Counted from the stretch's first letter, positions 1-6,985 are shown. The stretch: DNA of 12,665 bases from JBIOUF01 sp044866695 (GCA_044866695.1 JBIOUF010000199.1:1-12665), one strand, 5' to 3'. Numbers and translations are program-made. Notes: generated by a model not told the origin, from the letters alone.

Positions 1-182
1 GCGAACCCCACGACAACCAGCGCGATGAGCACGACCGCGGTGGGTGTACGGGCTGCTCCGGGCACCAGCCATGACCGGTCGAGCCGGAACGGCCATGCTG
101 GATCGTCGCTCGGTGCCAACCACAGCAGGTGAACCAGGCCGTGCGCGATGAGGAGTAGGCCCAGGACGCTGCGGACGATAAT
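1..182 (-). CDS. N-terminal part of a small membrane protein, cut by the window edge
   Basis: The minus strand reads as one open frame without stops from about 182 to base 1. It encodes a hydrophobic N-terminal helix (IVRSVLGLLLIAHGLVHLLW), a polar loop (APSDDPAWPF, LDRSWLVP) and the start of a second helix (AVVLIALVVVGF). The helix-with-HGLVHLL plus W-P loop layout is typical of small actinobacterial multi-pass membrane proteins of unknown function. A purine-rich GGGGGAG lies at 191-197. An in-frame TAA at 198-200 limits the start, and between it and the first helix there is no ATG, GTG or TTG. The candidates are ATT at 182, 8 bases after the GGGGGAG, or CTG at 188. Either the gene uses a rare start or the true start codon has mutated. 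The C-terminus lies outside the window and the function is unknown. Confidence 0.6.
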   Translation of the reverse strand, partial: MIVRSVLGLLLIAHGLVHLLWLAPSDDPAWPFRLDRSWLVPGAARTPTAVVLIALVVVGF

Positions 183-274
183 CTCCAGTGCTCCCCCTTA
201 CTGCCTACACCAGCGTGCGATGACAGGGCTTGGCTCGACTAGAGGCGTCGGTCACGTCTTGGAACATTCGGATC

Positions 275-292
275 CGCTCATCGGCATGAGCG
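275..292. repeat. Inverted repeat with 7-base arms (candidate operator or hairpin)
   Basis: CGCTCAT (275-281) and ATGAGCG (286-292) are perfect reverse complements separated by CGGC. The repeat lies about 90 bases upstream of the leftward membrane gene and 8 bases before a second, stronger inverted repeat. It could be an operator or half of a paired hairpin structure; no regulator gene is adjacent in the window. Confidence 0.5.
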
Positions 293-299
293 AGCGTTA

Positions 300-322
300 C
301 ATCCGGGGAGTCGCCCCGGATG
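300..322. repeat. Inverted repeat with 9-base arms (candidate operator or terminator hairpin)
   Basis: CATCCGGGG (300-308) and CCCCGGATG (314-322) are perfect reverse complements around the 5-base loop AGTCG. This is a very stable GC-rich hairpin with no T-run on either side. It sits in the roughly 200 base stretch between the leftward membrane gene and the DUF6069-like gene, exactly where the first helix of the DUF6069 protein would be expected. It may act on the divergent genes or mark a rearrangement point. Confidence 0.5.
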
Positions 323-389
323 AGGAACCCGGAGCGGGCGTCTACACGCAACCCGAGGCGTCACAGCGCCGGCGTACCACTGGTGTCGG

Positions 390-695
390 ATGCGGGACAC
401 CCGGCGCGGTCCACGCGGGCCGGTCCCAGGCCCAGACATGGTGGTCATGGCCAGCGTGCTCGGAGGTCTCGCGGCCTGGGCCGTGCTGGCAGTGTTCGAG
501 CGCACCGTGTCCCACCCTCGGCGACTCTGGCTCGCGGTGTGCTCCGCAGGCTTCGTCGTGTCCCTCGGGGGTACCTTCTCGGGCAGCGGCGTCTCAACCG
601 GCAACCGCATCGCCCTCGCGGCGACGCATCTCGCCGTCGCGGTGGTGGTGCTACCGCTGCTGTACCGGACCACAGCCGACCCGCTCCCAGGCTGA
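390..695 (+). CDS. DUF6069-like small membrane protein, lacking the first helix
   Basis: The 101-residue frame has three hydrophobic segments at about residues 18-38 (VVMASVLGGLAAWAVLAVF), 46-62 and 73-93 (IALAATHLAVAVVVLPLLY). Between them are the R-R-x-W loop, an SLGG(T/P) turn and a THLAV-type last helix, as in actinobacterial DUF6069 proteins recalled from memory. Those proteins are usually about 130-150 residues with four helices. Here the first helix and following loop are missing, and residues 1-16 are Arg/Pro-rich and unlike the family, so the gene is probably truncated at its 5' end. Possible starts are ATG at 390, 438 or 447, and none has a good ribosome binding site. A hairpin GCTCCG-AGCCC-CGGAGC follows at 765-781. 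Function is unknown, and this copy may not be expressed. Confidence 0.5.
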   Translation: MRDTRRGPRGPVPGPDMVVMASVLGGLAAWAVLAVFERTVSHPRRLWLAVCSAGFVVSLGGTFSGSGVSTGNRIALAATHLAVAVVVLPLLYRTTADPLPG

Positions 696-764
696 CCACC
701 GCCGGAAGCGGCGCGACCGGAGAACGGCGGAACACCCGGGCAGCCAGGCCGGGCGATCAGCCAC

Positions 765-781
765 GCTCCGAGCCCCGGAGC
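765..781. terminator. Short GC hairpin between convergent genes
   Basis: GCTCCG (765-770) and CGGAGC (776-781) pair perfectly around AGCCC. The hairpin lies between the rightward DUF6069-like gene (ends 695) and the leftward sialidase remnant (stop at 836-838), where a bidirectional terminator would be expected. There is no T-run, so this is only a positional and structural guess. Confidence 0.3.
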
Positions 782-835
782 CCTCACGGCGCCGGCGGCC
801 TCACCTCCTTCCGCGTCAAGTCGGTGGGTCGGGGC

Positions 836-1845
836 TCAGGAGTCGTCGCTGAGAGTGCCTCCGAAGATGTCGGAGTTGCCGAACGTGGGCGGGCAGTCGT
901 TGTTCGGTCCGGGTCGAAGGGCAGTGGAGTGGCTGGTCGGGAGTTCGGCGGCCGCGTCGCGTTCTTCGGGTTCGTCGGCAACCTCTGGTCCGGCCGTGCC
1001 GGCGAGGACGTCGTCGACGAACGCCTGACGGTAGGTGTTGATGGCTGGGCAGACGGCGCCGTTGCGCATGTCGTTCCAGACCGCTGAGCCGAAGTTCCGG
1101 GTGGCCACGGCGTAGTTGTAGTCGCCGAGGAACTCCGAGGTCAGGCCGTTCGCGCTGGAGGCACGGCCGTCGCCGACGGCGCCGCGCAGCTGGGTGGTGA
1201 AGGCACCGACCGTGCCGGCGGTGATGTCGGCGTGCCGGACCACGCCCAGGACCCGGCGGGCCTGGGTGGTGTTGGTGCGCCACGGGTCAGCCAGGCGTTG
1301 TACACCAGGTAGGCGTCGGTGCCGTCGGGCGCGATCGCGATGGCGGGGAAGTTGGCCCGGTCGGCGCCCTGGCTGACCACACGCTTGGTCGAGTAGGTCT
1401 GCCCTGCGTTGGCGGAGCTGGCCAGGAACGCGCGCTCGTTGTTGGTGCCTTGGCTGTCATCGGACCAGGTGATCAGGATCCGGTCGGTGGCATCGGTGCC
1501 CGCCGGTGCGCCGTTGGCGATGTCAAACGATGGGAAGATCGAGGTCCGAGCACCGGCGATGCCGTCGATGGTGTCCCGTGCCTGCGCCGGGTCGAACTGC
1601 CCGATGCCGCCCAGCCCGGTCACCACGGCACGCGGCCGCTCGAAGGTGGAACCTCCGTTGAAGGACCGGGTGGAAGAACACACCCTGTCGAGTGCGGATG
1701 TCGGTGCCGACCCAGATCACGTAGACCACGCCGTGACTGTCGGTGCGGATCGCGCAGCCCTGCCGGCCACCGGTCTGCGCGTTGTTCGTGGCCGCGGACA
1801 GCTGCCGGGTCCTTCACGTGGCGCCGCCGTCGGCGCGACAACGAC
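836..1845 (-). pseudogene. Asp-box sialidase (BNR) C-terminal remnant with frameshifts
   Basis: Three minus-strand frames chain into one protein of about 330 residues. It resembles secreted exo-alpha-sialidase-like beta-propeller proteins and ends ...GTLSDDS before a TGA at 836-838. Asp-box-like turns are visible: ADGGAT followed by a broken Trp codon near 1816, SFNGGSTF near 1655, and SSANAGQTY near 1400. The reading order is QGCAIRTDSHGVVYVIWVG, then FNGGSTFERPRAVV, then ITWSDDSQGTNNERAFLASS, then AIAIAPDGTDAYLVYNAWL, then DPWRTNTTQARRVLG, then GSAVWNDMRNGAVCPAINTY. The frame breaks at about 1814 (TGA where TGG is expected, plus a nearby compensating shift), at 1672-1673 (one extra C) and at 1287-1288 (one missing G). 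The N-terminal third, including any signal peptide, is gone; upstream sequence switches to an acyl-CoA synthetase remnant. It cannot make a normal sialidase as written. Confidence 0.8.
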
Positions 1846-1919
1846 GCCTGGATGGACCCGGTCATCGTGACCGCGCCGACCTCGGCGAGACGCTTGCGGT
1901 TGCGTTTCTCCCCTTTCGA

Positions 1920-2330
1920 CGTCGAGATGTTCTCCCCGCCCGAGATGATGATGTCCTTGGCCCGATCCTTGAGCTGAACGTAGCCGTCCGGGTGCATCAC
2001 ACCCGCAGTGCTCGACGATGTACGACACCTCCGGCGCGCTGAGCCGAGAGTTGATCGCGACGAGCACGCCGCCCGCAAGCGGGACCGCGAAGTGTGCGAA
2101 CAAAGTTCGGCGGCGTTCGGGGAGAGAAAGGCGATCCGGTCGCCGGGCTCGATGCGGCGTCGAATCGCGCGCGCAAGGGTCGCGACCTGCTCGCCGAACT
2201 CTCGGTAGGTGAAGGATCGTTCGTCCTGGATGACCGCGACCCGGTCTGGAAAGACCGCGGCGGAGCGCTCCAGGAAGCGCAGGGGACTCAGAGGCGTCTG
2301 GTTCGGGGAGGGATGTGGGGGTGAGGACAC
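1920..2330 (-). pseudogene. Fatty-acyl-CoA synthetase (AMP-binding) remnant with internal deletion
   Basis: From a GTG at 2330 (GGAG 9 bases upstream) the frame encodes a typical acyl-CoA synthetase N-terminus: LRFLERSAAVFPDRVAVI, then SFTYREFGEQVATLARAI, then GDRIAFLSPNAAEL. At about 2103 one T is missing from a short T-run and the protein continues in another frame (FAHFAVPLAGGVLVAINSRL, then APEVSYIVEHCG). At about 2000 the sequence jumps to GVMHPDGYVQLKDRAKDIII-SGGENIS, the segment near the hinge of the adenylate-forming fold. Roughly 300 residues holding the P-loop and adenylate-binding core are deleted between EHCG and GVMH. The C-terminal lid is lost after about 1920, where sequence leading into the sialidase remnant begins. 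The enzyme would have activated a carboxylic acid to its CoA ester. Its place downstream of the two SDR genes suggests it once belonged to that operon. Confidence 0.85.
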
Positions 2331-2487
2331 GGTGAGTTCTCCGAGTTCGAGCGTGGACGGGTTAACAACGGCAGCGCGGGCGGGGTAAGGCGGACATCAG
2401 GCCCCCGGAGGAAGGTGACGGGAACTTGTGCCTGCGTCGGGTCCTAGCCCGCGCTGCGGTCGTGCCGGTGTGCTGACGCTGGTGGGG

Positions 2488-3303
2488 TCAGACGGAGTAG
2501 CGGCAGAGGGTTTCTCCGCCGTCGACGCGGATGAGGTCGCCGTGGATGAAGCTCGACTCATCGCTGGCCAGGAAGAGCGCCAGGTTGGCGATGTCGTCCA
2601 TCTGGCCCCACCTCTTGAGCGGCACCGACTCGGCGAAGTCCTTCATGAAGGACATGTCGTCGTACAGGTCGCGTGCCATCGCGGTCTTAGCGTAGGTCGG
2701 GCAGATGCCGTTGACGCGCACGCCCTCGGCGCCGTACTCGATCGCCGCGCACCGGGTCAGGTTGGCCTGTGCGCCCTTGGAGATGTTGTAGACCGACTGC
2801 ATCGGGTGTCCCTGAAGACCAGCGGTCGAGACGAGGTTCACGATGTTGCCGCGCAGGTTGTGCGCGCCAGGCTCCTGCTTGCGGAACTGGACTACCGCGG
2901 ACTGGGTGCCGAAAAAGGTGCCCTTGGCGTTGACGTTGAAGCAGGCGTCTAGGTCGTCCTCGGTGAAGTCGTCCATCAGCTTGCCGGCGCGGTAGATACC
3001 GGCGTTGTTGAACATCACGTCGAGACGCCCGAAGTTGTCAACGGCGGCCGCGACGGCAGCGTCGGTGTCGGCCTTCTTGGTGACGTCGCACTTCACGTAG
3101 ACGGCCTTGCCGCCCGCGGCGACGATCGCGTCCGCGGTTGGGGTGTCGAGGTCGGTCTCGAACCCCTTAGCGAGCGGCTTCTCGACGACGTCGGCGACGA
3201 CGACGGACGCACCCTCCGATGCGAACAGCAGGGCCGACTCGCGGCCGAACCCCGAGGCCCCTCCCGTGATGACGACAACCTTGTTCTCGAGTCTTCCAGT
3301 CAT
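2488..3303 (-). CDS. Classical SDR-family NAD(P)-dependent dehydrogenase
   Basis: This 271-residue Rossmann-fold oxidoreductase has every classical SDR signature: the cofactor loop TGGASGFG at residues 13-20, a CDVT stretch at 72-75, NNAG at 99-102, structural Asn in CFNVNAKG, catalytic Ser159 (LVST), and Tyr172-x3-Lys176 (YNISK). Acidic Asp38 after the second strand (VVVADVV) suggests NAD(H) preference. A roughly 15-residue extension after that strand makes it slightly longer than the usual 245-255. It most likely interconverts an alcohol and a ketone on a small or alicyclic substrate. AAGAAGG lies about 10 bases before the ATG. It is the second SDR of the leftward set, 228 bases after the other SDR, with the acyl-CoA synthetase remnant 157 bases downstream. 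That 228 base gap shows no recognisable gene. The exact substrate cannot be read from sequence. Confidence 0.93.
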   Translation of the reverse strand: MTGRLENKVVVITGGASGFGRESALLFASEGASVVVADVVEKPLAKGFETDLDTPTADAIVAAGGKAVYVKCDVTKKADTDAAVAAAVDNFGRLDVMFNNAGIYRAGKLMDDFTEDDLDACFNVNAKGTFFGTQSAVVQFRKQEPGAHNLRGNIVNLVSTAGLQGHPMQSVYNISKGAQANLTRCAAIEYGAEGVRVNGICPTYAKTAMARDLYDDMSFMKDFAESVPLKRWGQMDDIANLALFLASDESSFIHGDLIRVDGGETLCRYSV

Positions 3304-3531
3304 GGTTCAAACCTTCTTGTCGTTGTTGGCAAACAGGTGCCAGATGATGATGTGAGTTGCAGTGCAGATCGAATGTTTAGGCCGTCGACACAGGCGTCCA
3401 CATGGCCTCCGAGACGGACGGCAAGCCCACCCAGGCGTCGGCAACGGCTGGGAGCCCCACGGCATCAGCCAGTGGTCGATCGCATCGGCAATCTCTGCGC
3501 CTGCCGGGACGCACCGCCCCTCGCTGTTGGC

Positions 3532-4275
3532 TCACCTCGCGGTGTAGCCGCCGTCGACCGAGTGATGGCTCCCGGTGATGAAGCTGCCGCGGTCAGAGAG
3601 CAGGAACGCGACAATCTCGGCGACCTCCTGCGGCTGGCCGAGCCGGCCGATGGGGTGCATCTCGCCGACTGCCTTCTTGGCTGCGTCGTCCAGGACGGAC
3701 AGCAGTGGCGTCTCGACGAACCCGGGGCCGACTGAGTTGATCCGGACACCGGCCGTGGCGTTCTCCAGAGCAGCCGACTTGGTCAGTCCGATGACAGCAT
3801 GCTTCGACGAGTTGTAGGCGCACTGGCCTTCTTGGGCGACCAAACCCATGATCGAGGCGATGTTGACGATCGCTCCGCCCCCTGAGGCGATGATGGCGGG
3901 GATCTCAGCGCGCAGCGAGTAGAAGACCCCATCCAGGTTGACGCCCATGACGTTTCGCCACAGGTCGAGCGGGTATTCGGGGATCTGGATGAAGTCGCCG
4001 GCGATGCCGGCGTTGTTGACCGCGAGGTGAAGCCCGCCCATCGTCTCGGTCACCTCGCCGACCAGTGAGGCGACGGCGTCGGCGTCGGAGACGTCGACGG
4101 CAAATCCGACCGCGTCGCCGCCGATGGCCTCGGCGACGCGATTCGCGCTGTCCTTGTTGAGGTCGGCGACTGCGACGCGGGCTCCGCGCTCGGCCAGCAC
4201 CCGTGCGGTTGCCTCGCCGATTCCCTGTCCTGCGCCGGTGACGAGGGCGACCTTGCCCTCAAACTCAGCACTCAT
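3532..4275 (-). CDS. Classical SDR-family NAD(P)-dependent dehydrogenase
   Basis: This 247-residue protein matches the standard length of classical SDRs such as 3-oxoacyl-ACP reductase-like and cyclic alcohol dehydrogenases. Visible motifs are TGAGQGIG (13-20), an acidic residue in VAVADLN (Asp38, favouring NAD), NNAG (87-90), VNLDGVF with the structural Asn at 113, catalytic Ser141 (NIAS), and Tyr154-x3-Lys158 (YNSSK). PG-to-ET at about 195-200 and the C-terminal VDGGYTAR are also typical. GAGGAG lies about 8 bases before the ATG. It is 93 bases downstream of the hydrolase gene, in the same orientation. Two different SDRs beside a hydrolase and an acyl-CoA synthetase remnant suggest successive oxidation steps in a catabolic route; this role is inferred from context only. 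Confidence 0.93.
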   Translation of the reverse strand: MSAEFEGKVALVTGAGQGIGEATARVLAERGARVAVADLNKDSANRVAEAIGGDAVGFAVDVSDADAVASLVGEVTETMGGLHLAVNNAGIAGDFIQIPEYPLDLWRNVMGVNLDGVFYSLRAEIPAIIASGGGAIVNIASIMGLVAQEGQCAYNSSKHAVIGLTKSAALENATAGVRINSVGPGFVETPLLSVLDDAAKKAVGEMHPIGRLGQPQEVAEIVAFLLSDRGSFITGSHHSVDGGYTAR

Positions 4276-4368
4276 GGCATTTCTCCTCTATATTGGTCGT
4301 GAGTAACGTTGTTCGGCTGGACGGCTCCGTAGCGGCGGGTGTCAGGCATGCCGCGGCGCGGAGCGTCC

Positions 4369-5280
4369 TCAGCGATTGAGGTGCTCCGCGAACCAGTCGC
4401 GGGCTGCTGTGGACGTGACGTCGAAGCCGGCCCCGGTGTAGGCGTCGAAGTGACCGCCGTCGACAAGCACGAGCTTCTTCGGCGCTGAGGCCGTCTCGAA
4501 CGCGGCTGTGGCGAGCTGCCCGCTGGCCAGCCGGTCGAGGGGCGCCACCACCATGAGGAGGGGCGTGGGCGCGATGGACGGGATGAACTTCCCCGGCTCG
4601 TAGCCGCGGAAGTACTCCATCGAGGTCATGGTCACCTGGTTGGACCACGACGGGGCACGCTTCTCGGCGGTGCTGGAGAACCACTCGTAGGAATCGGGCG
4701 TGGGCAGCGCGGACAGCGCGCTCGGGTCCTCGTCGACCACGGGGATGAGGGTCGCTTCGGCGCCGCCGAAGCGTGCCTGGCGCTCGGCTTCGAACGCGGC
4801 GTCCATGGCTGCCCAGTTGTCGATGCGCACGAGTTGGCGGAACGTCTCGGACCCCGAGATCGCAGGGACTTGGGCGACCACTGCCTTGACCCGACGGTCG
4901 ATCGCAGCGACCACCATGGCGTGGGCACCGCCGTAGCTCGACCCCCAGATACCGACCCGGCTGGCGTCGACGTCGGGACGCGACTGGGCGTAGGTGATCG
5001 CGTGCTGCGCGCCGCGGATCTGCTGCCAGGGGTCGATCTCAAGCCTAGGTGTGCCGGCGACGGCGTCGCTGGCACCGAATCCGGGGTGGTCGTAGACAAG
5101 AGCACTGAGACCGGCCTCCTGGAAGACCTCGGCGTACTTGTCCAGCCACATCTCCTTTACGGCTGAGAACCCGTGCTGCAGCACCACGCAGGCCTGCTCA
5201 CCGGTACCCCCGCTCGCCGGGTAGAACCACCCTCGCAATGTCGTTCCCTGGGCGTCGAACTCAATGTCTTCGCGGCTCAT
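4369..5280 (-). CDS. Alpha/beta hydrolase (dienelactone hydrolase/YcjY-like)
   Basis: The 303-residue protein has a full alpha/beta-hydrolase catalytic set: oxyanion-region HGFS (36-39), YDHPGFG (63-69), nucleophile elbow G113-S-S115-Y-G117, candidate acid Asp249 in VAPLDR, and catalytic His277 in DGGHFD. A cap-like insertion lies between about 145 and 225. There is no signal peptide, so it is cytoplasmic. It probably hydrolyses an ester, lactone or C-C bond in a small molecule; YcjY/DLH-like relatives are diverse, so the substrate is open. The start is the ATG at 5280 because GAGGAGG sits 6 bases upstream. The frame stays open further upstream to 5706, but that part is Arg/Pro-rich and overlaps the divergent regulator. 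As first gene of the leftward set it is divergent from the AraC gene, its likely regulator. Confidence 0.92.
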   Translation of the reverse strand: MSREDIEFDAQGTTLRGWFYPASGGTGEQACVVLQHGFSAVKEMWLDKYAEVFQEAGLSALVYDHPGFGASDAVAGTPRLEIDPWQQIRGAQHAITYAQSRPDVDASRVGIWGSSYGGAHAMVVAAIDRRVKAVVAQVPAISGSETFRQLVRIDNWAAMDAAFEAERQARFGGAEATLIPVVDEDPSALSALPTPDSYEWFSSTAEKRAPSWSNQVTMTSMEYFRGYEPGKFIPSIAPTPLLMVVAPLDRLASGQLATAAFETASAPKKLVLVDGGHFDAYTGAGFDVTSTAARDWFAEHLNR

Positions 5281-5572
5281 GCGTGCCTCCTCATCGGTGT
5301 GCTGACACCTGAGATCGTCGTCACACCGCACGACGACCGCCTGCACGACCGTGCCAAGAGCTGGCATGTGAGCGCCGTCACTCGGCGGCCCTGCCTGCTT
5401 GACACTCCCGGGCCGCTCCCTGGCGCCCTCGTACAAGCCTCCGCCGACTACAGGGCGCAACAATCGCAAAGCGGGACGCCGCCGCGGCTCTACCACCGCC
5501 CCGAGCCGAAGTGCGGGCAGCGGAGCGCGGCGCCGGGAGTATCGTGCGAGTGGAAGAACGGCAGGAGCCGAA
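5281..5572. promoter_or_regulatory. Divergent promoter region between hydrolase operon and AraC gene
   Basis: These 292 bases separate two divergent genes and must hold both promoters. Two short inverted repeats are visible: GGTGT-GCTG-ACACC at 5296-5309, just upstream of the hydrolase ribosome binding site, and TGCCA-AGAGC-TGGCA at 5352-5366. Either could be a binding site for the AraC regulator, but arms of five bases are weak evidence. A TTGACA at 5399-5404 has no convincing -10 element at normal spacing on the plus strand. No coding potential is convincing here, although frames from both flanking genes stay open through parts of it. Confidence 0.55.
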
Positions 5573-6547
5573 ATGCGACGAGTAACGACCGAGACCTTCG
5601 ACCTCGCCCACGTACCCGAACCCGAGCGTGAGGAACAGTGGGAGCAGGTCCTCTCCGCCACGCACGTCGACCTCAGCGTCCGCGTCTCACCAGACCGCCC
5701 GTCCAAACCGTTCGAGGCATCCGTCCGCCGGCAGTGGATTGACGACCTCGCCCTCGTGGACGCTCAATGCGACCCATGCAGCGGAACGCGCGGCAAGGCG
5801 CTGATCAAAGGCGCCGACATCGACTACGTGGTCGTCCTCATCAACCGCGGCGGCCGCGAGTCCGTCTCCCAGGACGACACCGCGACCGAGATGCACCCGG
5901 GCGACGCGATCGTGTGGGACACCACCCGTCCCGTCCGTTTCCAAGTGTGGGAACCAGTGGTCAAGCGCAGCCTTTTTGTGCCTCGGACAGCATTGGACGA
6001 AGTGGGTTCACGCGGTCTGGGGATCGCCGGCGCCGTCCTCGACGGCACCGAGCCGGCAACCGAGCTGCTGACGAGCTACCTCGATGTCCTAGCTCGCACC
6101 GTCGACCGGCTCTCACCTGCGGCTGTCGCTGCGGCGCGCAACGCCACACTAGACCTCCTCAGCGCGGCGCTGCAGCCGAGCCAACTCGAAGAGCCACGGT
6201 CCCACGGTGGGCCTGCACTCCGAGCCGTGGTCCAACAATGGCTCGAGCAGAACCTCGGCCGCCTCGACCTCAATCCCTCCACTATCGCCCTCGAGCACAA
6301 CCTGTCCGTACGGTCGGTGCACCGCCTCTTTGAGGAGACGGGCGAGACCGTCGGCAGCTTCATCCGGATCCGTCGACTTGCGCGAGCTCGCACCGATCTC
6401 GCAACCACGCTAGACCCGATCGCCGAGATCTCGCACCGGTGGGGCTTCTATGACGCCAGCCACTTCACCCGTGCCTTCCGGGCGCAGTATGGGCTTGCGC
6501 CCAGCCACTACCGAGCCGACCCGACGGTGCGTGCAGCCATCAGCTGA
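5573..6547 (+). CDS. AraC/XylS-family transcriptional regulator
   Basis: The 324-residue cytoplasmic regulator has an N-terminal cupin-like sensing domain of the AraC-binding type (about 40-200, with GDAIVWDTTRPVRF at 110-123) and a C-terminal pair of helix-turn-helix motifs (about 218-316). The first HTH is in STIALEHNLSVRSVHRLFEE. The second is in IAEISHRWGFYDASHFTRAF, followed by the family hallmark FRAQYGLAPSHYR. The start chosen is ATG 5573, since AGGAG lies 5 bases upstream and homology-like sequence begins directly after it. An open extension back to 5399 looks non-coding. A CxxC pair (Cys66, Cys69) sits in the sensing domain and may be incidental. It is divergent from the hydrolase/SDR genes and is the obvious candidate activator of them in response to their substrate. 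Confidence 0.93.
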   Translation: MRRVTTETFDLAHVPEPEREEQWEQVLSATHVDLSVRVSPDRPSKPFEASVRRQWIDDLALVDAQCDPCSGTRGKALIKGADIDYVVVLINRGGRESVSQDDTATEMHPGDAIVWDTTRPVRFQVWEPVVKRSLFVPRTALDEVGSRGLGIAGAVLDGTEPATELLTSYLDVLARTVDRLSPAAVAAARNATLDLLSAALQPSQLEEPRSHGGPALRAVVQQWLEQNLGRLDLNPSTIALEHNLSVRSVHRLFEETGETVGSFIRIRRLARARTDLATTLDPIAEISHRWGFYDASHFTRAFRAQYGLAPSHYRADPTVRAAIS

Positions 6548-6659
6548 GCCTTGGCTCCCTCTGACGAGGACGCCGAGGGGTCGCCATCTCGTCGCGCTTC
6601 GTGTTGGAGAGTTCCCATCGCAACACTGGGACGCGGGATCGGGTGCGCGGTCTCTGCCC

Positions 6660-6985
6660 CCGGCTCCTTAGTTCTAACGGATTGCTCCCAAAGATCGTCT
6701 GAGAAGTTCGTCGGGGCTCGAGCTGTCGGCATCGGTGGTAGGGCTCAAGCCATTCGAGGGGGGTAGGCAGGATCGAGCGTGCGCCTCTCGTCCGGTACGT
6801 GGCTGCCGACGAGGTGGACGTGCGCCTTGGGACAGCGAGGCGTACGTCCAGTGCCTGCACTACAGCCGCTCCAACGACACCGCGATGCTCAATCAGGACC
6901 AACTCCAGCTCGAACGAGCTGATCTTGTAGTCCGAGGTCCTGACCACCTCGCTACTGCGGCCACCGAAGGTGCTGTTCTCGAGGG
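6660..6985 (-). pseudogene. C-terminal remnant of a second acyl-CoA synthetase
   Basis: The minus strand encodes GRSSEVVRTSDYKISSFELE followed by LVLIEHRGVVGAAVVQA. This is the C-terminal lid of adenylate-forming acyl-CoA synthetases of the acetyl-CoA synthetase-like type (compare the usual G-R-x-D-D-V-x-x-x-S-D-Y-x-I-S-x-F-E-L-E-S). After VRLAVP one C appears to be missing at about 6826; the next frame reads KAHVHLVGSHVPDE. A further shift gives ARSIL, then LEWLEPYHRCRQLE, then TSQTIFG, a degraded form of the usual L-P-K-T-x-S-G-K-I-R-R end. The catalytic Lys in that last motif is not preserved. No start, P-loop or N-terminal domain is found upstream. This remnant differs in type from the one at 1920-2330, so it is not the missing end of that gene. 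It lies convergent with the AraC gene and is certainly non-functional. Confidence 0.75.

Noticed and set aside
3304..3531. Possible gene debris between the two SDR genes (for example AEIADAIDHWLMPWG and AVADAWVGLPSVSEAMW on the minus strand)
   Set aside because: The fragments look protein-like but match no family I can name and lie in different frames; not enough to call a pseudogene.
5399..5437. TTGACA with TACAAG as a promoter for the AraC gene
   Set aside because: The spacing between the two elements is 27 bases, far from the usual 16-19.
5281..5706. Possible 142-residue N-terminal extension of the alpha/beta hydrolase
   Set aside because: The added sequence is Arg/Pro-rich, crosses the divergent promoter and overlaps the AraC gene; the ATG at 5280 has a near-perfect ribosome binding site.
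6551..6580. Loose hairpin (CCCTC paired with GAGGG) after the AraC stop as a terminator
   Set aside because: Only five base pairs around a long loop, with no T-run; indistinguishable from background at this GC content.
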